Origin: an uncultured Prevotellaceae bacterium
Lineage (GTDB): Bacteria > Bacteroidota > Bacteroidia > Bacteroidales > Bacteroidaceae
Direction: 5' to 3'
Length of the DNA: 59,374 bases
NCBI GenBank assembly: GCA_900316355.1
Contig: ONCQ01000016.1
Location: 1 to 59,374 of the forward strand
Shown: positions 40,327 to 49,354 of the stretch, in pieces
How positions within the stretch are numbered: the stretch's first letter is position 1
Layout: each line of letters opens with the position of its first letter
The notes under the pieces: model-generated
Seen by the model: the letters and a program-made list of their open reading frames with translations, nothing else
The model's database searches: none
What the model was told of the DNA's origin: nothing
Made by a program: the position numbers and the translations under genes

Positions 40327-41349
40327 TCAGAATCGCCAATAGCACTGCATGTCTATGGTGTGGTACTTGTCATCCGCTGCGGTCTTGTTTGTGTGGAAAC
40401 CATAGTTGAGCTGCAGCATGAGGTTGGGGTGGAAAGAATATTGCGCGGAGAGGCCGTAGATGCTGTGTGCATTGTCGAAGGTGCGCTGCTCGCGATAGAC
40501 ATCATATTGTGCAAAGAGCTTGGCATGGTGCCAGGCGGGAGTGCCCACGATGCAGTACCAGCCATCTGCGCCGCCATTGGCATGGTCTGCGGCATATTCC
40601 GCACGAACCGTCCAGTCGCCGCTGTAGTTAATTCCAAAGCTGTAGCGCCGCCTGTTGATGGTGGTGCCATCATCCCTGACATAGCTGCCCCACCAGCCGA
40701 AAGTTCCAATCTGAAGGTTCTGTATGGGCATCAGCCAGAGGCCGCCGATGAAATCCTTCTGCGTGTTCTTGTCTGCATGATTTATGCCCTGACCTGTATA
40801 GACGCCTGCCATGTAGTGCAACCAGCGGTGGCCGTCATGATGTGATTTGAAGAGGTCGCCCTGGAACTGCAAACCGAAATCGCGGCCGTTGGAGGCGTGT
40901 TCGCCCGTGCGGTCGTTGTAGCCTGCCAATCGGTCGGTCAGTTGGGAATAGGCGCCTCTGCCGAGGTTCCAGGGATGCATGGGGTTCTCGAAGGTGAAGC
41001 AACGCTTGAACTGCCCGAACTTCACGCGGAACTCTTTCCAGTGTTGCCACTCCACCCAGGCATCCACCAGCCGCACGGAGTTCTCCTTTCTGTTCAGCGG
41101 GCTTCCCGACAGGTGCATCTGCAACTTCATGGCGAAGTCGCCGATTTTCGTATCTACATGGACGCGTGCGATGCGCACCCCCATGTCAGCCTTCACATCG
41201 GCATCCTCGTTCGTGGTGGCATTGACGCGACCAATGACATAGCCGCCGAAGGTGGTGTTCTGCTTCAGCTGCTCGCCGATGCTCTGCGCCGACAGCGGCA
41301 TTGCCGCCATCACCCCCAGCATTGCTATGACCGCTCTCTTTTTATCCAT
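40327..41349 (-). CDS. Outer-membrane porin, OprP/O-like (340 aa)
   Basis: A signal peptide (MDKKRAVIAMLGVMAAMPLSA) precedes a beta-rich domain with repeated aromatic strands: NTTFGGYVIGRVNATTNED, DAWVEWQHWKEFRVKFGQFK, a mid GDWTVRAEYAADH, and a C-terminal Phe (MQCYWRF) suited to BamA-dependent assembly. This is the phosphate-selective-porin type common in Bacteroidetes. I placed the start at ATG 41349. The substrate cannot be read from the sequence. Confidence 0.8.
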   Translation of the reverse strand: MDKKRAVIAMLGVMAAMPLSAQSIGEQLKQNTTFGGYVIGRVNATTNEDADVKADMGVRIARVHVDTKIGDFAMKLQMHLSGSPLNRKENSVRLVDAWVEWQHWKEFRVKFGQFKRCFTFENPMHPWNLGRGAYSQLTDRLAGYNDRTGEHASNGRDFGLQFQGDLFKSHHDGHRWLHYMAGVYTGQGINHADKNTQKDFIGGLWLMPIQNLQIGTFGWWGSYVRDDGTTINRRRYSFGINYSGDWTVRAEYAADHANGGADGWYCIVGTPAWHHAKLFAQYDVYREQRTFDNAHSIYGLSAQYSFHPNLMLQLNYGFHTNKTAADDKYHTIDMQCYWRF

Positions 41350-41376
41350 AAACACTCAACCATAAACCCTCAACCC

Positions 41377-42213
41377 TCAAGCCTCAACCTTCCCTCTCCT
41401 TCCTTTCCACATCCAGTAGCCGCCTACCAGGATGAAGGGCACCGACAGCAGCTGCCCCATGTTGAAGAGCATACCATTCTCGAAGGACACCTGCACCTCC
41501 TTGGTGTATTCGATGAAGAAGCGGAAGGTGAAGATGGTGAAGAGGCAGTAGCCGAAGTAATAACCTGTGCCCACGCGCTCCGGACGACGGTGATACAACC
41601 ACCATCCCACGAGGAAGAACACGACATAGGCGAGGGCCTCGTACAGCTGCCCCGGGTGGCGGGGTACATTGTCCACCTGCTCAAAGATGAAAGCCCAGGG
41701 CACATCGGTGGGCTTGCCGATAATCTCGCTGTTCATGAGGTTGCCCATGCGGATGGCAGCAGCACAGAGGGGCGTCACGATGCCGATGTTGTCGATGACC
41801 GTCAGGAACGGCACCTTCATGCGGCGGCTGTACAGCCATAGCGCGAAGATGAAGGCGATGGTGCCGCCGTGGCTGGCGAGGCCCGTGTAGCCGGTGAAGT
41901 GCCAGGAACCGTCAGCCCCCAGCTTGGCCGGGATAATCATCTCCAGCATGTGGGTGGGCGAGGAGAGGAAATATTCGGGCTCATAGAACAGGCAGTGTCC
42001 CAGGCGGGCACCGATGAGGATGCCCAGGAACGAGTAGATGAAGAGTGGCTCGAACTTCTCGTCGGGGATTCCCTGCTCCTTGAACAGCCTCTGCTCCAGC
42101 AGGAAGACAGACAGCAGACCGATGCACCAGCACAGCGAGTACCAGCGCACGCCGAACGACCCGATGGTGAAGGCCATCACGTCAGGGTTCCAGTGGATGA
42201 ATAGACTTTCCAT
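41377..42213 (-). CDS. lgt: Prolipoprotein diacylglyceryl transferase (278 aa)
   Basis: Seven hydrophobic spans carry the Lgt motifs: HGGTIAFIFALWLYSRRMK with the key His, the RMGNLMNSEIIGKPTD signature around the catalytic Arg and Asn, and HPGQLYEALAYV. It attaches diacylglycerol to the cysteine of lipoproteins at the inner membrane, which this lipoprotein-rich genome needs. It is 3 bp after ychF on the same strand. Confidence 0.95.
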   Translation of the reverse strand: MESLFIHWNPDVMAFTIGSFGVRWYSLCWCIGLLSVFLLEQRLFKEQGIPDEKFEPLFIYSFLGILIGARLGHCLFYEPEYFLSSPTHMLEMIIPAKLGADGSWHFTGYTGLASHGGTIAFIFALWLYSRRMKVPFLTVIDNIGIVTPLCAAAIRMGNLMNSEIIGKPTDVPWAFIFEQVDNVPRHPGQLYEALAYVVFFLVGWWLYHRRPERVGTGYYFGYCLFTIFTFRFFIEYTKEVQVSFENGMLFNMGQLLSVPFILVGGYWMWKGRRGKVEA

Positions 42214-42216
42214 ATC

Positions 42217-43320
42217 TTACACGTTGAATCTGAAGTGCATGATGTCGCCGTCCTGCACGATGTAGTCCTTGCCCTCTACGCCCATCTTCCCGGCCTCGCG
42301 GACCGCGGCCTCGGAGCCGTAGCGGATGTAGTCGTCGTACTTGATGACCTCGGCGCGGATGAAGCCCTTCTCGAAGTCCGTGTGGATGACACCCGCGCAC
42401 TGCGGAGCCTTCCATCCGCGGCGGAACGTCCACGCTTTCACCTCCATCTCGCCGGCGGTGATGAATGTCTGCAGGCCCAGCAGCGAGTAGATAGCCTTGA
42501 TGAGGCGGTCGCAGCCGCTCTCCGTGAGGCCCATGTCCTCCAGGAACATCTGCTTCTCCTCGTAGCTCTCCAGCTCGGCGATGTCTGCTTCTGTCTGTGC
42601 GCTGATGATGAGCAGGGCAGCCTCCTCGTCCTTCGTGGCCTCGCGCACGGCATCCACATAGGCGTTGCCGCCTGCGGCGGAGGCGTCATCGACATTGCAG
42701 ACATAGAGCACAGGCTTCGTCGTCAGCAGGAACAGGTTGCGGGCGGCAGCCGTCTCGTCCTCCGTCTCGAAGCTTACGGTGCGGGCACTGCGCCCTTCCA
42801 CGAGGGCCGCCTTGTAGGCCTCTAGCACGCTGAGCTCTATCTTGGCTTGCTTGTCGCCGCCCACGCGTGCCTGCTTCTCCACCTTTTGCATGCGGCCCTC
42901 GATCGTCTCCAGATCCTTCAGCTGCAGCTCCGTGTCGATGATCTCCTTGTCGCGGACGGGATCTACGCTGCCATCGACATGCACGATATTAGGGTCATCG
43001 AAGCAACGCAGCACATGGATGATGGCGTCGCACTCGCGGATATTGCCGAGGAACTGGTTGCCGAGGCCCTCACCCTTCGAGGCTCCTTTCACGAGGCCGG
43101 CGATATCTACTATCTCGCAGGTTGCCGGCACGATGCGCCCCGGGTGCACCAGTTCGGCCAGCTTATTCAGCCGCTCATCGGGGACGGTGATCTGTCCCAT
43201 CTGTGCGTCGATGGTGCAGAAGGGGAAATTGGCTGCCTGCGCCTTGGCGCTCGACAGGCAGTTGAAAAGTGTCGATTTGCCCACGTTGGGCAGGCCTACG
43301 ATACCCGCTTTTAATGCCAT
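42217..43320 (-). CDS. ychF: Ribosome-associated GTPase/ATPase YchF (367 aa)
   Basis: The P-loop GLPNVGKSTLFN, the G3-like DIAGLVKGASKGEGLGNQFL and a C-terminal TGS domain (AWTFRRGWKAPQCAGVIHTD) identify YchF, an Obg-related ATPase that associates with ribosomes and regulates stress responses. The family hallmark NxxE in place of NKxD is plausible (NVDD). It begins the lgt-porin-rpoN run from a TACCTTTG box 30 bp upstream of its start. Confidence 0.95.
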   Translation of the reverse strand: MALKAGIVGLPNVGKSTLFNCLSSAKAQAANFPFCTIDAQMGQITVPDERLNKLAELVHPGRIVPATCEIVDIAGLVKGASKGEGLGNQFLGNIRECDAIIHVLRCFDDPNIVHVDGSVDPVRDKEIIDTELQLKDLETIEGRMQKVEKQARVGGDKQAKIELSVLEAYKAALVEGRSARTVSFETEDETAAARNLFLLTTKPVLYVCNVDDASAAGGNAYVDAVREATKDEEAALLIISAQTEADIAELESYEEKQMFLEDMGLTESGCDRLIKAIYSLLGLQTFITAGEMEVKAWTFRRGWKAPQCAGVIHTDFEKGFIRAEVIKYDDYIRYGSEAAVREAGKMGVEGKDYIVQDGDIMHFRFNV

Positions 43321-43349
43321 AAGAATATATAATGTGTAATTTGCGGGCG

Positions 43350-43357
43350 CAAAGGTA
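43350..43357 (-). promoter_or_regulatory. -7 box for ychF
   Basis: The minus strand reads TACCTTTG 30 bp before the start. Confidence 0.65.
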
Positions 43358-43419
43358 GTGAAAAGTTCCCATTTAACGATAAAGCCGCAAGAAAGTTTGG
43401 CTGTTCAAGCAAAAAATCA

Positions 43420-43427
43420 TACTTTTG
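43420..43427 (+). promoter_or_regulatory. -7 box for the DUF3828-like lipoprotein
   Basis: TACTTTTG with TTTG at 43396-43399 (20-bp spacer) is one of the best consensus promoters in the window. Confidence 0.8.
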
Positions 43428-43459
43428 AGGGCCGTATTTACATATATGATTGAATAATC

Positions 43460-44368
43460 ATGAATAAATCTTTTATCATTCAGCTCCTGACTTCACTCTT
43501 TCTGGTTGCTTGCCACGCCGGTTCCCAGCATGGCCAAAAGGATGTAAATGCAGACAGCATTCCAACGGATTTGTCGGACGCCTGCGATGTGATGTCTGAG
43601 CAGGACAAAGGGCTTGACACTGTCGGAATCCAGTCCCGTATCGTATCCTTTTACAAGGCATATATGTCAGATTCACTATCTTGGGAAGAGCAGGATTCGC
43701 TGACAAGGCAGATGCTGACACCGGAAGCTTATGAGAAAGTGAAGAGGGCGACACGGGCTACAGACTGTAATCAGATTTTGCGCGCGCAAGACTATTCCAA
43801 CGATGGTAAAAATACGGTGAAATGCCGTCATCTGGGAGCGAATTGGTATGAAGTGTCATACCAATTCGCTTCGAATGAAGAGCCCGTATTCATCCCTTTG
43901 CGGGTTGAGTCTGGTGTGAGTCATCCGCGTATTGATTACATCGTTCCCGAGTGGGGAGGCCGCCAATGGGGAGATGCCATGTTTGATGTTCCGAAGGTAG
44001 AGGTCGAGAGAGGCAAAGATGCCCTGACGTTTGTCTCCACATTTTATAAAAGGTATGTATATCCCTACGTAACAAATTCTTCCACATTGGATTCCGATAG
44101 GAAGGAGTCATGCAAACAGTTCTGCACACAAGAGCTATGCGATAATATAGAACAGGCAAGCGTCAACCATGGCAATGAAGACGGCATTGATGGTTTTGAC
44201 GTCATCATCAACGATTACGACTTTGATGCTCTGTGGTTTGCTGAGCTTGCTTTCTCCTCTATAGACGAAAATAAGGTGCAAGTCTCTTTCCACGACTATC
44301 ATAATTTGGTCGTGCGCGTTTCCGGCAAAAGAGGTTCATTCCTTATCAACAGCATAAGCGTACAATAG
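43460..44368 (+). CDS. DUF3828-like lipoprotein with duplicated domain (302 aa)
   Basis: The lipobox LVAC at about residue 18 is followed by two copies of a DUF3828-like module. Each starts with a V-x-FY-K motif (IVSFYKAYMSD and VSTFYKRYVYP), continues through a Leu/Thr-rich helix with LTPEAYEKV or CTQELCDNI, and ends in a strand pair (WYEVSYQF and KVQVSFHDY). Such proteins are periplasmic or outer-membrane lipoproteins of unknown function. The gene stands alone between ychF and a minus-strand lipoprotein gene, with its own promoter. Confidence 0.7.
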   Translation: MNKSFIIQLLTSLFLVACHAGSQHGQKDVNADSIPTDLSDACDVMSEQDKGLDTVGIQSRIVSFYKAYMSDSLSWEEQDSLTRQMLTPEAYEKVKRATRATDCNQILRAQDYSNDGKNTVKCRHLGANWYEVSYQFASNEEPVFIPLRVESGVSHPRIDYIVPEWGGRQWGDAMFDVPKVEVERGKDALTFVSTFYKRYVYPYVTNSSTLDSDRKESCKQFCTQELCDNIEQASVNHGNEDGIDGFDVIINDYDFDALWFAELAFSSIDENKVQVSFHDYHNLVVRVSGKRGSFLINSISVQ

Positions 44369-44464
44369 CGCTGCCGCCGCTATGGAGTGTGCAGCAGAAA
44401 GTAGTAGCACTGCCGCTGTTAAAGCGTATGTGTTAGGTCAACACACCGTAGTAAGTCGATTGTT

Positions 44465-44581
44465 CCATCACGATGGATTGATTAATCCATCATGATGGTT
44501 CAATTGCATCATCATGATAATTCAATGCATCCATCATGCCGGCTCAACCAACAGACCCTCATCTTCCGAGCAATACAATAT
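44465..44581. repeat. 22-bp tandem palindrome array B (4 units) plus conserved box
   Basis: CCATCACGATGG, CCATCATGATGG, TCATCATGATAA and CCATCATGCCGG start at 44465, 44487, 44509 and 44531, an exact 22-bp period. ATCTTCCGAGCAATACAATA starts at 44561, again 30 bp after the last unit. The first two units and the box match array A almost exactly; later units have decayed. Confidence 0.88.
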
Positions 44582-44587
44582 ATAAGT

Positions 44588-44623
44588 CTCCCCGCCAAAA
44601 TGCACGGGGCCTTTGGCGGGGAG
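44588..44623. terminator. Hairpin between convergent lipoprotein genes
   Basis: CTCCCCGCCAAA and TTTGGCGGGGAG form a perfect 12-bp stem with a 12-base loop, about 20 bp after the minus-strand stop. It may terminate both genes. Confidence 0.7.
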
Positions 44624-44643
44624 AAGAGGGAGAGAAAAAGAAG

Positions 44644-45522
44644 TTAGTTTTGATATTTTAAGCAGAGGTGGTCATAATCACTGTCATAATCAGTGTCATA
44701 TCCAAAGATATACATATACCATATATCGTATGTATCGGTGCCATTTGTATTGGTGCCAATAACGGTGTAGTATAAACAATCAGGCCGTTCCATAACTAGA
44801 TAAGTCCCGTTCAAGCCTTGAATCTTAATTTCTATCTTTCTTTTTGATGGTTCATCATGATGATTGGAATCATAATAATAAGTGTCGTAAGGCTCATCTG
44901 ATTGCAGGACAATGCAATCGCCAACTTTGGAATACCGTCCGGAGAATGCGAATTCTAGGTTATTTCCTTTACATTTATATGAGAATTTTCCATTATTGAA
45001 GGTAATCTCTTGATACTTGTCTTTCCATGTGCCGTTTATCATTTCTTTCCACGCGGGATCTATTACATACGATGCTCCTTTAGTCCATGTATCGGTACGT
45101 GTTCTGTCAGACGAAGTCCATTCAGCAGACAACATATCCGAGGTGAGTAACTTTACGTTTAGAGCCATGCCGTTGGAGAGAGCTAACACCTTGGTCTCAG
45201 TATCGTAGGCCCAGTTTATATCGACATCATGTTCCCAATGGTATCCACTTGGTGAGCCAGGAACTGGATAGGAGTAATATTTCCATGACTCGATGAAGCC
45301 TGTTCCGTCTGAATATAGACAGAAGCGTTTACTCTTTGTATCATCTGTTTGCCAATATCCGAATAACTCGCGATTCTTGATTTTCTCTGTTGTGTTACCA
45401 ATTGGGCCGTTTTCAAATTCCGAACTATTGCTATCTTCTTCGTCTTTGCTGCAAGATGAGAAAGATAGCGAAGATGCAATTAAAGCCATGGAGAGCAGAC
45501 TCCATAATAACGATTTTTTCAT
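44644..45522 (-). CDS. Lipocalin-like lipoprotein (292 aa)
   Basis: The lipobox SSC near residue 24 is followed by an Asp/Glu/Ser linker and two beta-rich repeats. One opens FGYWQTDDTKSKRFCLYSDG (the 'G-x-W-x...F-x-x-DG' start of lipocalin-like domains) and the second holds MINGTWKDKYQEITFNNGKF. It would be a surface or periplasmic lipoprotein; no ligand is evident. A large imperfect hairpin (45561-45679) lies just upstream of its start and could be its leader. Confidence 0.65.
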   Translation of the reverse strand: MKKSLLWSLLSMALIASSLSFSSCSKDEEDSNSSEFENGPIGNTTEKIKNRELFGYWQTDDTKSKRFCLYSDGTGFIESWKYYSYPVPGSPSGYHWEHDVDINWAYDTETKVLALSNGMALNVKLLTSDMLSAEWTSSDRTRTDTWTKGASYVIDPAWKEMINGTWKDKYQEITFNNGKFSYKCKGNNLEFAFSGRYSKVGDCIVLQSDEPYDTYYYDSNHHDEPSKRKIEIKIQGLNGTYLVMERPDCLYYTVIGTNTNGTDTYDIWYMYIFGYDTDYDSDYDHLCLKYQN

Positions 45523-45855
45523 AAGGTGATAAAAAAAGGCGGAACTATTCTTTGCTTATCAAATCTCTGGCACCGCCAAGTAGCCGTTTTGGTAACAAGC
45601 ACGAATAGTTCACGCCCTACGACGTGAACTTTCAATCTGCTTGTTCTTACCAATCGAAGTTTTGGCGGTTTCGAGATTTAAGAACAAGAGCGAAAGCTCT
45701 ATATCATTTTAGAAAGAAATCATTCCATGAGTTAATAATTGAATGATTTAAGTAGTGTGTGATGATGCTGTGACCGAGACGGCTCTGAGCCGCTGCGTGG
45801 TTGGGAAGGGGACTTCTGTCTTTAATTCATGGGCTAAAAGGAGAAATGTTATACA
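45523..45855. other. 333-bp gap holding a large hairpin, no gene
   Basis: The gap separates the lipoprotein start from the toxin gene stop, both on the minus strand. It contains the ~119-nt hairpin at 45561-45679 and a short GAGC-GAAA-GCTC tetraloop hairpin at 45689-45700. No protein gene is seen. Confidence 0.6.
45561..45679. other. Large imperfect hairpin, candidate structured RNA or folded element
   Basis: Nested complementary segments pair in order: AAATCTC/GAGATTT, ACCGCCAA/TTGGCGGT, TTGGTAA/TTACCAA, CAAGCA/TGCTTG and AGTTCACG/CGTGAACT, closing on an 8-base loop. Internal bulges are small. The whole makes a rod of about 119 nt. It may be the leader of the downstream lipoprotein or a mobile hairpin element; the strand of function is unknown. 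Confidence 0.6.
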
Positions 45856-46128
45856 TTAAAATAAATCCGAATGTGTACCTGTATCTACGAGAATCAACCG
45901 GAGTTGATAATCGTCTTGTTGCCAGATTAGCAGCCAATCTGGTTGAATATGGCACTCCCAACAGCCTCGGTATTTCCCTTGAAGCTTATGAGGATGGTAT
46001 TGGAGTGGCAATTCGCCTTTCTCTTGAAGAATATCAAGGACGGTAGTGAATGCGCGCACATCCAATCCGCGACGCACACACACCTTCAGGGATTTCCTGA
46101 ACTGCCCGGTATAGATGACTTCATACAT
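45856..46128 (-). CDS. YafQ-like type II toxin (90 aa)
   Basis: The RelE/ParE-superfamily pattern is clear: YTGQFRKSLKVCVRRGLD at the N-terminus, YHPHKLQGKYRGCWECHIQPDW with the catalytic-type His residues, then LLIWQQDD and a terminal GTHSDLF with the final His-Ser/Asp. YafQ-type toxins cleave mRNA on the ribosome. The gene lies 4 bp after the putative antitoxin, as in a type II toxin-antitoxin operon. Confidence 0.88.
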   Translation of the reverse strand: MYEVIYTGQFRKSLKVCVRRGLDVRAFTTVLDILQEKGELPLQYHPHKLQGKYRGCWECHIQPDWLLIWQQDDYQLRLILVDTGTHSDLF

Positions 46129-46132
46129 AGCT

Positions 46133-46339
46133 TCAGCCCAGAATTTGCTTGATTAGGTCTTCTGAGTCCTTGGCATGAAACACATTACCTTTGCGAATAT
46201 CCTCCAATCCCTTTTCGATACCACTCTTGCGTGGCACATGCACAGACCATCCCATTCGTCGGGAGATAGTGCGCAGGAGGCTTAAATCCGTATTCGGCAG
46301 AGTGATCTGCACTCTTTCTGAGGTTGCTTGCATAGTCAT
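46133..46339 (-). CDS. Antitoxin of the YafQ-type pair (68 aa)
   Basis: The start ATG at 46339 (or 46333) gives MTMQATSERVQITLPNTDL, a short ribbon-helix-like N-terminus, then a Leu-rich helix and EDLIKQIL at the C-terminus that can wrap the toxin. It directly precedes the toxin gene, with a 4-bp gap. Exact DNA-binding class is not certain. Antitoxins of this pair usually repress their own operon. Confidence 0.7.
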   Translation of the reverse strand: MTMQATSERVQITLPNTDLSLLRTISRRMGWSVHVPRKSGIEKGLEDIRKGNVFHAKDSEDLIKQILG

Positions 46340-46446
46340 CTGTCTTTGTATATTATATATAGGTATAGAAGTAGTGTGAGGAAAAAAGGTTGTGAGTCTG
46401 AGGCTAGAAGACCTCATGACCTCACAACCTTATTGACCTTACGGCA

Positions 46447-47205
46447 TTAGTCTGCCAGCTTGGCCTTGATGAACTCGCGGTTCAGGCGTGCAATGTTGGC
46501 GATGGTCTCGTTCTTCGGGCACACAGCCTCGCAGGCGCGGGTGTTGGTGCAGTTGCCGAAGCCGAGCTCGTCCATCTTGGCCACCATGGCCTTGGCGCGC
46601 TTGGCAGCCTCAGGACGGCCCTGGGGCAGGAGAGCGAGCTGGGAGACCTTGCTGGAGACGAAGAGCATGGCGGAGCCGTTCTTACAAGCTGCCACGCAGG
46701 CACCGCAGCCGATGCAGCTGGCGCAGTCCATAGCCTCGTCGGCATCCTGCTTGGGGATGAGGATGGCGTTGGCGTCCTGAGCCTGACCGGTGCGGATGGT
46801 GGTGTAGCCGCCGGCCTGGATAATCTTGTCGAAAGCGGAACGATCGACCATGCAGTCCTTGATGACGGGGAAGCCGGCGGAGCGCCAAGGCTCCACGGTG
46901 ATGGTCTCGCCGTCGTGGAAGCGACGCATGTAGAGCTGGCAGGTGGTGGCGCCGCGCTCGGTCTTGCCGTGGGGCGTGCCGTTGATGTAGAGCGAGCACA
47001 TGCCGCAGATGCCCTCGCGGCAGTCGTGGTCGAAGACGAAAGGCTCCTTGCCGGCCTCGATGAGCTCCTCGTTCATGATGTCGAGGGCCTCGAGGAAGGA
47101 GGTGTCGTCGGGAATATTCTTCAACTCATGTGTGTCGAAGTGGCCCTTCTCCTTCGGGCCGTTCTGTTTCCAGAACTTTATTGTAACACTAATGTTTTTT
47201 GCCAT
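46447..47205 (-). CDS. sdhB: Succinate dehydrogenase/fumarate reductase iron-sulfur subunit (252 aa)
   Basis: Three Fe-S clusters are read directly: CREGICGMC for [2Fe-2S], [14 protein letters not shown] and [15 protein letters not shown] for the [4Fe-4S] and [3Fe-4S] sites. The protein relays electrons between the flavoprotein and the quinone sites in the membrane anchor. It is last in the sdhC-sdhA-sdhB operon and is separated from sdhA by a 153-bp BIME-like element. Confidence 0.95.
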   Translation of the reverse strand: MAKNISVTIKFWKQNGPKEKGHFDTHELKNIPDDTSFLEALDIMNEELIEAGKEPFVFDHDCREGICGMCSLYINGTPHGKTERGATTCQLYMRRFHDGETITVEPWRSAGFPVIKDCMVDRSAFDKIIQAGGYTTIRTGQAQDANAILIPKQDADEAMDCASCIGCGACVAACKNGSAMLFVSSKVSQLALLPQGRPEAAKRAKAMVAKMDELGFGNCTNTRACEAVCPKNETIANIARLNREFIKAKLAD

Positions 47206-47215
47206 AATTGTTAGA

Positions 47216-47368
47216 GACCCACCCCCCCTGCCCCTCCCTTGTAGGGAGGGGAGTAGAATGTATCTGACTCATTAGGGGGTCATTAGGGTAATTCTTAAAT
47301 GTTAATACTAAAACCTATTTTTGAAAGGTGACCACTCCCTCCCTACAAGGGAGGGTGAGGGGAGGGTC
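47216..47368. repeat. BIME-like element 3 (153 bp) in the sdhA-sdhB spacer
   Basis: The element runs GACCC...GGGTC and fills nearly the whole spacer; the sdhA stop codon begins at the base after it. Its REP arms are 47216-47258 and 47326-47368. By eye it differs from element 4 at about nine positions. Confidence 0.93.
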
Positions 47369-49345
47369 CTAATTCTTATAGTTACGGGTTTGTACCTTGA
47401 TTGCTTCGTACTCCAGGGGCTCCTTGATGAGTTCGGGATCCTTGTCGGCACCCTGATACTCCCAGCAGCCTACGTAGAAGAAGTTCTCGTCGTCGCGCTT
47501 GGCTTCGCCCTCCTCGGTCTGGTATTCCTCACGGAAGTGGCCGCCGCAGGATTCGTTACGGCTGAGAGCGTCGTGAGCCACCAGCTCGCCCATCGTGAAG
47601 AAGTCGCGGAGGTGGATAGCCTTGTCGAGCTCCACGTTGAGGCCTTCCTTAGAGCCGGGCACGAAGAGGTTGGTGTCGAACTCCTTCTGCAGTTCCTTCA
47701 TCTTCTGGATGCCGGTCTTCAGACCCTCAGCGGTGCGGCCCATGCCGACGTACTCCCACATGATGTGGCCGAGCTCCTTGTGGATGCTATCTACGGAGCG
47801 CTTACCCTTGATGTTGAGGAGGCGCGTGAGTTCGGCATCGACAGCCTTCTCTGCCTCAGCGAACTCGGGCAGGTCGGTGCTGATGCGCGGCCAGATAGCC
47901 TGGTCGGCGAGGTAGTTCTGGATGGTGTAAGGCAGCACGAAGTAACCGTCGGCCAAACCCTGCATCAGAGCGCTGGCACCGAGGCGGTTGGCGCCGTGGT
48001 CGGAGAAGTTGCACTCGCCGATGGCGAAGAGGCCGGGGATAGAGGTCTGCAGCTCGTAGTCAACCCACACGCCGCCCATCGTGTAGTGGATGGCGGGGTA
48101 GATCATCATGGGCTTGTAGTACTTCACACCGTTGATCTCGTTGGCGAGGTCGCCGGGATAGACATCGGTGATCTCCTCGTACATGTCGAAGAGGTTGCCG
48201 TAGCGCTGCTTCATGGCATCGAGGCCGAGGCGGTTGATGGACTCGGAGAAGTCGAGGAACACGGCCAGACCGGTGTTGTTCACGCCGAAGCCCTTGTCGC
48301 AACGCTCCTTGGCAGCGCGGCTGGCGACGTCGCGCGGCACGAGGTTACCGAAGGCGGGATAGCGACGCTCCAGGTAGTAGTCGCGGTCCTCCTCGGGAAT
48401 CTCCCAGCCCTGCAGCGTGCCTGCCTGCAGCTTCTTGGCATCTTCGAGCTTCTTGGGCACCCAGATGCGGCCGTCGTTACGCAGGGACTCGGACATCAGC
48501 GTCAGCTTGGACTGCTTGTCGCCATGCACGGGGATGCAGGTGGGGTGAATCTGCACATAGGAGGGGTTGGCCATGTAAGCACCCTTGCGGTAGCACTGAA
48601 CGGCAGCCGTGCAGTTGCAACCCATGGCGTTGGTGGAGAGGAAGTAAGCGTTGCCGTAGCCGCCGGTGGCGATGACGACAGCGTTGGCGCTGAAGCGCTC
48701 CAGCTTACCGGTCACGAGGTTCTTGGCGATGATACCGCGAGCACGGCCATCGACGATGACCACATCTTCCATCTCGTAGCGGGTGAAGAGCTTCACCTTG
48801 CCGGCCTGCACCTGAGCGCTCAACGAAGAGTAAGCGCCGAGCAGCAGCTGCTGACCGGTCTGACCCTTGGCATAGAAAGTACGGCTGACCTGAGCGCCGC
48901 CGAAGGAGCGGTTGGCCAACATACCGCCGTATTCGCGAGCGAAGGGAACGCCCTGTGCCACGCACTGGTCGATGATATTGTTGGACACCTCGGCCAGACG
49001 ATACACGTTGGCCTCGCGAGCGCGGTAGTCGCCGCCCTTCACGGTGTCGTAGAACAGACGATAGACCGAGTCGCCGTCGTTCTGGTAGTTCTTGGCTGCA
49101 TTGATACCGCCCTGTGCGGCGATAGAGTGCGCGCGACGGGGGCTGTCCTGGATGCAGAAGTTGAGCACATTGAAGCCCATCTCACCGAGGGAGGCTGCAG
49201 CGCTGGCACCGGCCAGACCCGTACCCACGACGATGACGTCGAGCTTCAGTTTGTTCTTCGGGTTCACCAAGCGCTGATGTGCCTTGTAGTTGGTCCATTT
49301 CTCAGCAACGGGTCCCTCAGGAATCTTGGAATCTATTTTCTTCAT
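47369..49345 (-). CDS. sdhA: Succinate dehydrogenase/fumarate reductase flavoprotein subunit (658 aa)
   Basis: Landmarks are the Rossmann [17 protein letters not shown], the FAD-attachment region [15 protein letters not shown], the substrate-site [12 protein letters not shown] and [20 protein letters not shown]. The length and lack of a fourth subunit fit the type-B enzyme of Bacteroidetes, which works mainly as a fumarate reductase. It is flanked on both sides by near-identical 153-bp repeats. Codon use is the strongly biased type of a highly expressed gene. Confidence 0.97.
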   Translation of the reverse strand: MKKIDSKIPEGPVAEKWTNYKAHQRLVNPKNKLKLDVIVVGTGLAGASAAASLGEMGFNVLNFCIQDSPRRAHSIAAQGGINAAKNYQNDGDSVYRLFYDTVKGGDYRAREANVYRLAEVSNNIIDQCVAQGVPFAREYGGMLANRSFGGAQVSRTFYAKGQTGQQLLLGAYSSLSAQVQAGKVKLFTRYEMEDVVIVDGRARGIIAKNLVTGKLERFSANAVVIATGGYGNAYFLSTNAMGCNCTAAVQCYRKGAYMANPSYVQIHPTCIPVHGDKQSKLTLMSESLRNDGRIWVPKKLEDAKKLQAGTLQGWEIPEEDRDYYLERRYPAFGNLVPRDVASRAAKERCDKGFGVNNTGLAVFLDFSESINRLGLDAMKQRYGNLFDMYEEITDVYPGDLANEINGVKYYKPMMIYPAIHYTMGGVWVDYELQTSIPGLFAIGECNFSDHGANRLGASALMQGLADGYFVLPYTIQNYLADQAIWPRISTDLPEFAEAEKAVDAELTRLLNIKGKRSVDSIHKELGHIMWEYVGMGRTAEGLKTGIQKMKELQKEFDTNLFVPGSKEGLNVELDKAIHLRDFFTMGELVAHDALSRNESCGGHFREEYQTEEGEAKRDDENFFYVGCWEYQGADKDPELIKEPLEYEAIKVQTRNYKN

Positions 49346-49354
49346 AATTTATAA

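Noticed and set aside
45561-45679. Integron attC site
   Set aside because: The hairpin shape fits, but the outer ends lack the RYYYAAC/GTTRRRY motifs and there is no integrase or cassette series.
45801-46046. 81-codon plus-strand frame antisense to the YafQ-like toxin
   Set aside because: The toxin frame has clear family motifs and a partner antitoxin; the plus-strand frame shows none.
47321-49354. A 677-codon open frame on the plus strand opposite sdhA
   Set aside because: It is the mirror of a strongly biased codon pattern in sdhA; the translation has no domain, and sdhA on the other strand is complete. Similar long antisense frames oppose many genes here (for example opposite rpoN, GH127 and the kinase).
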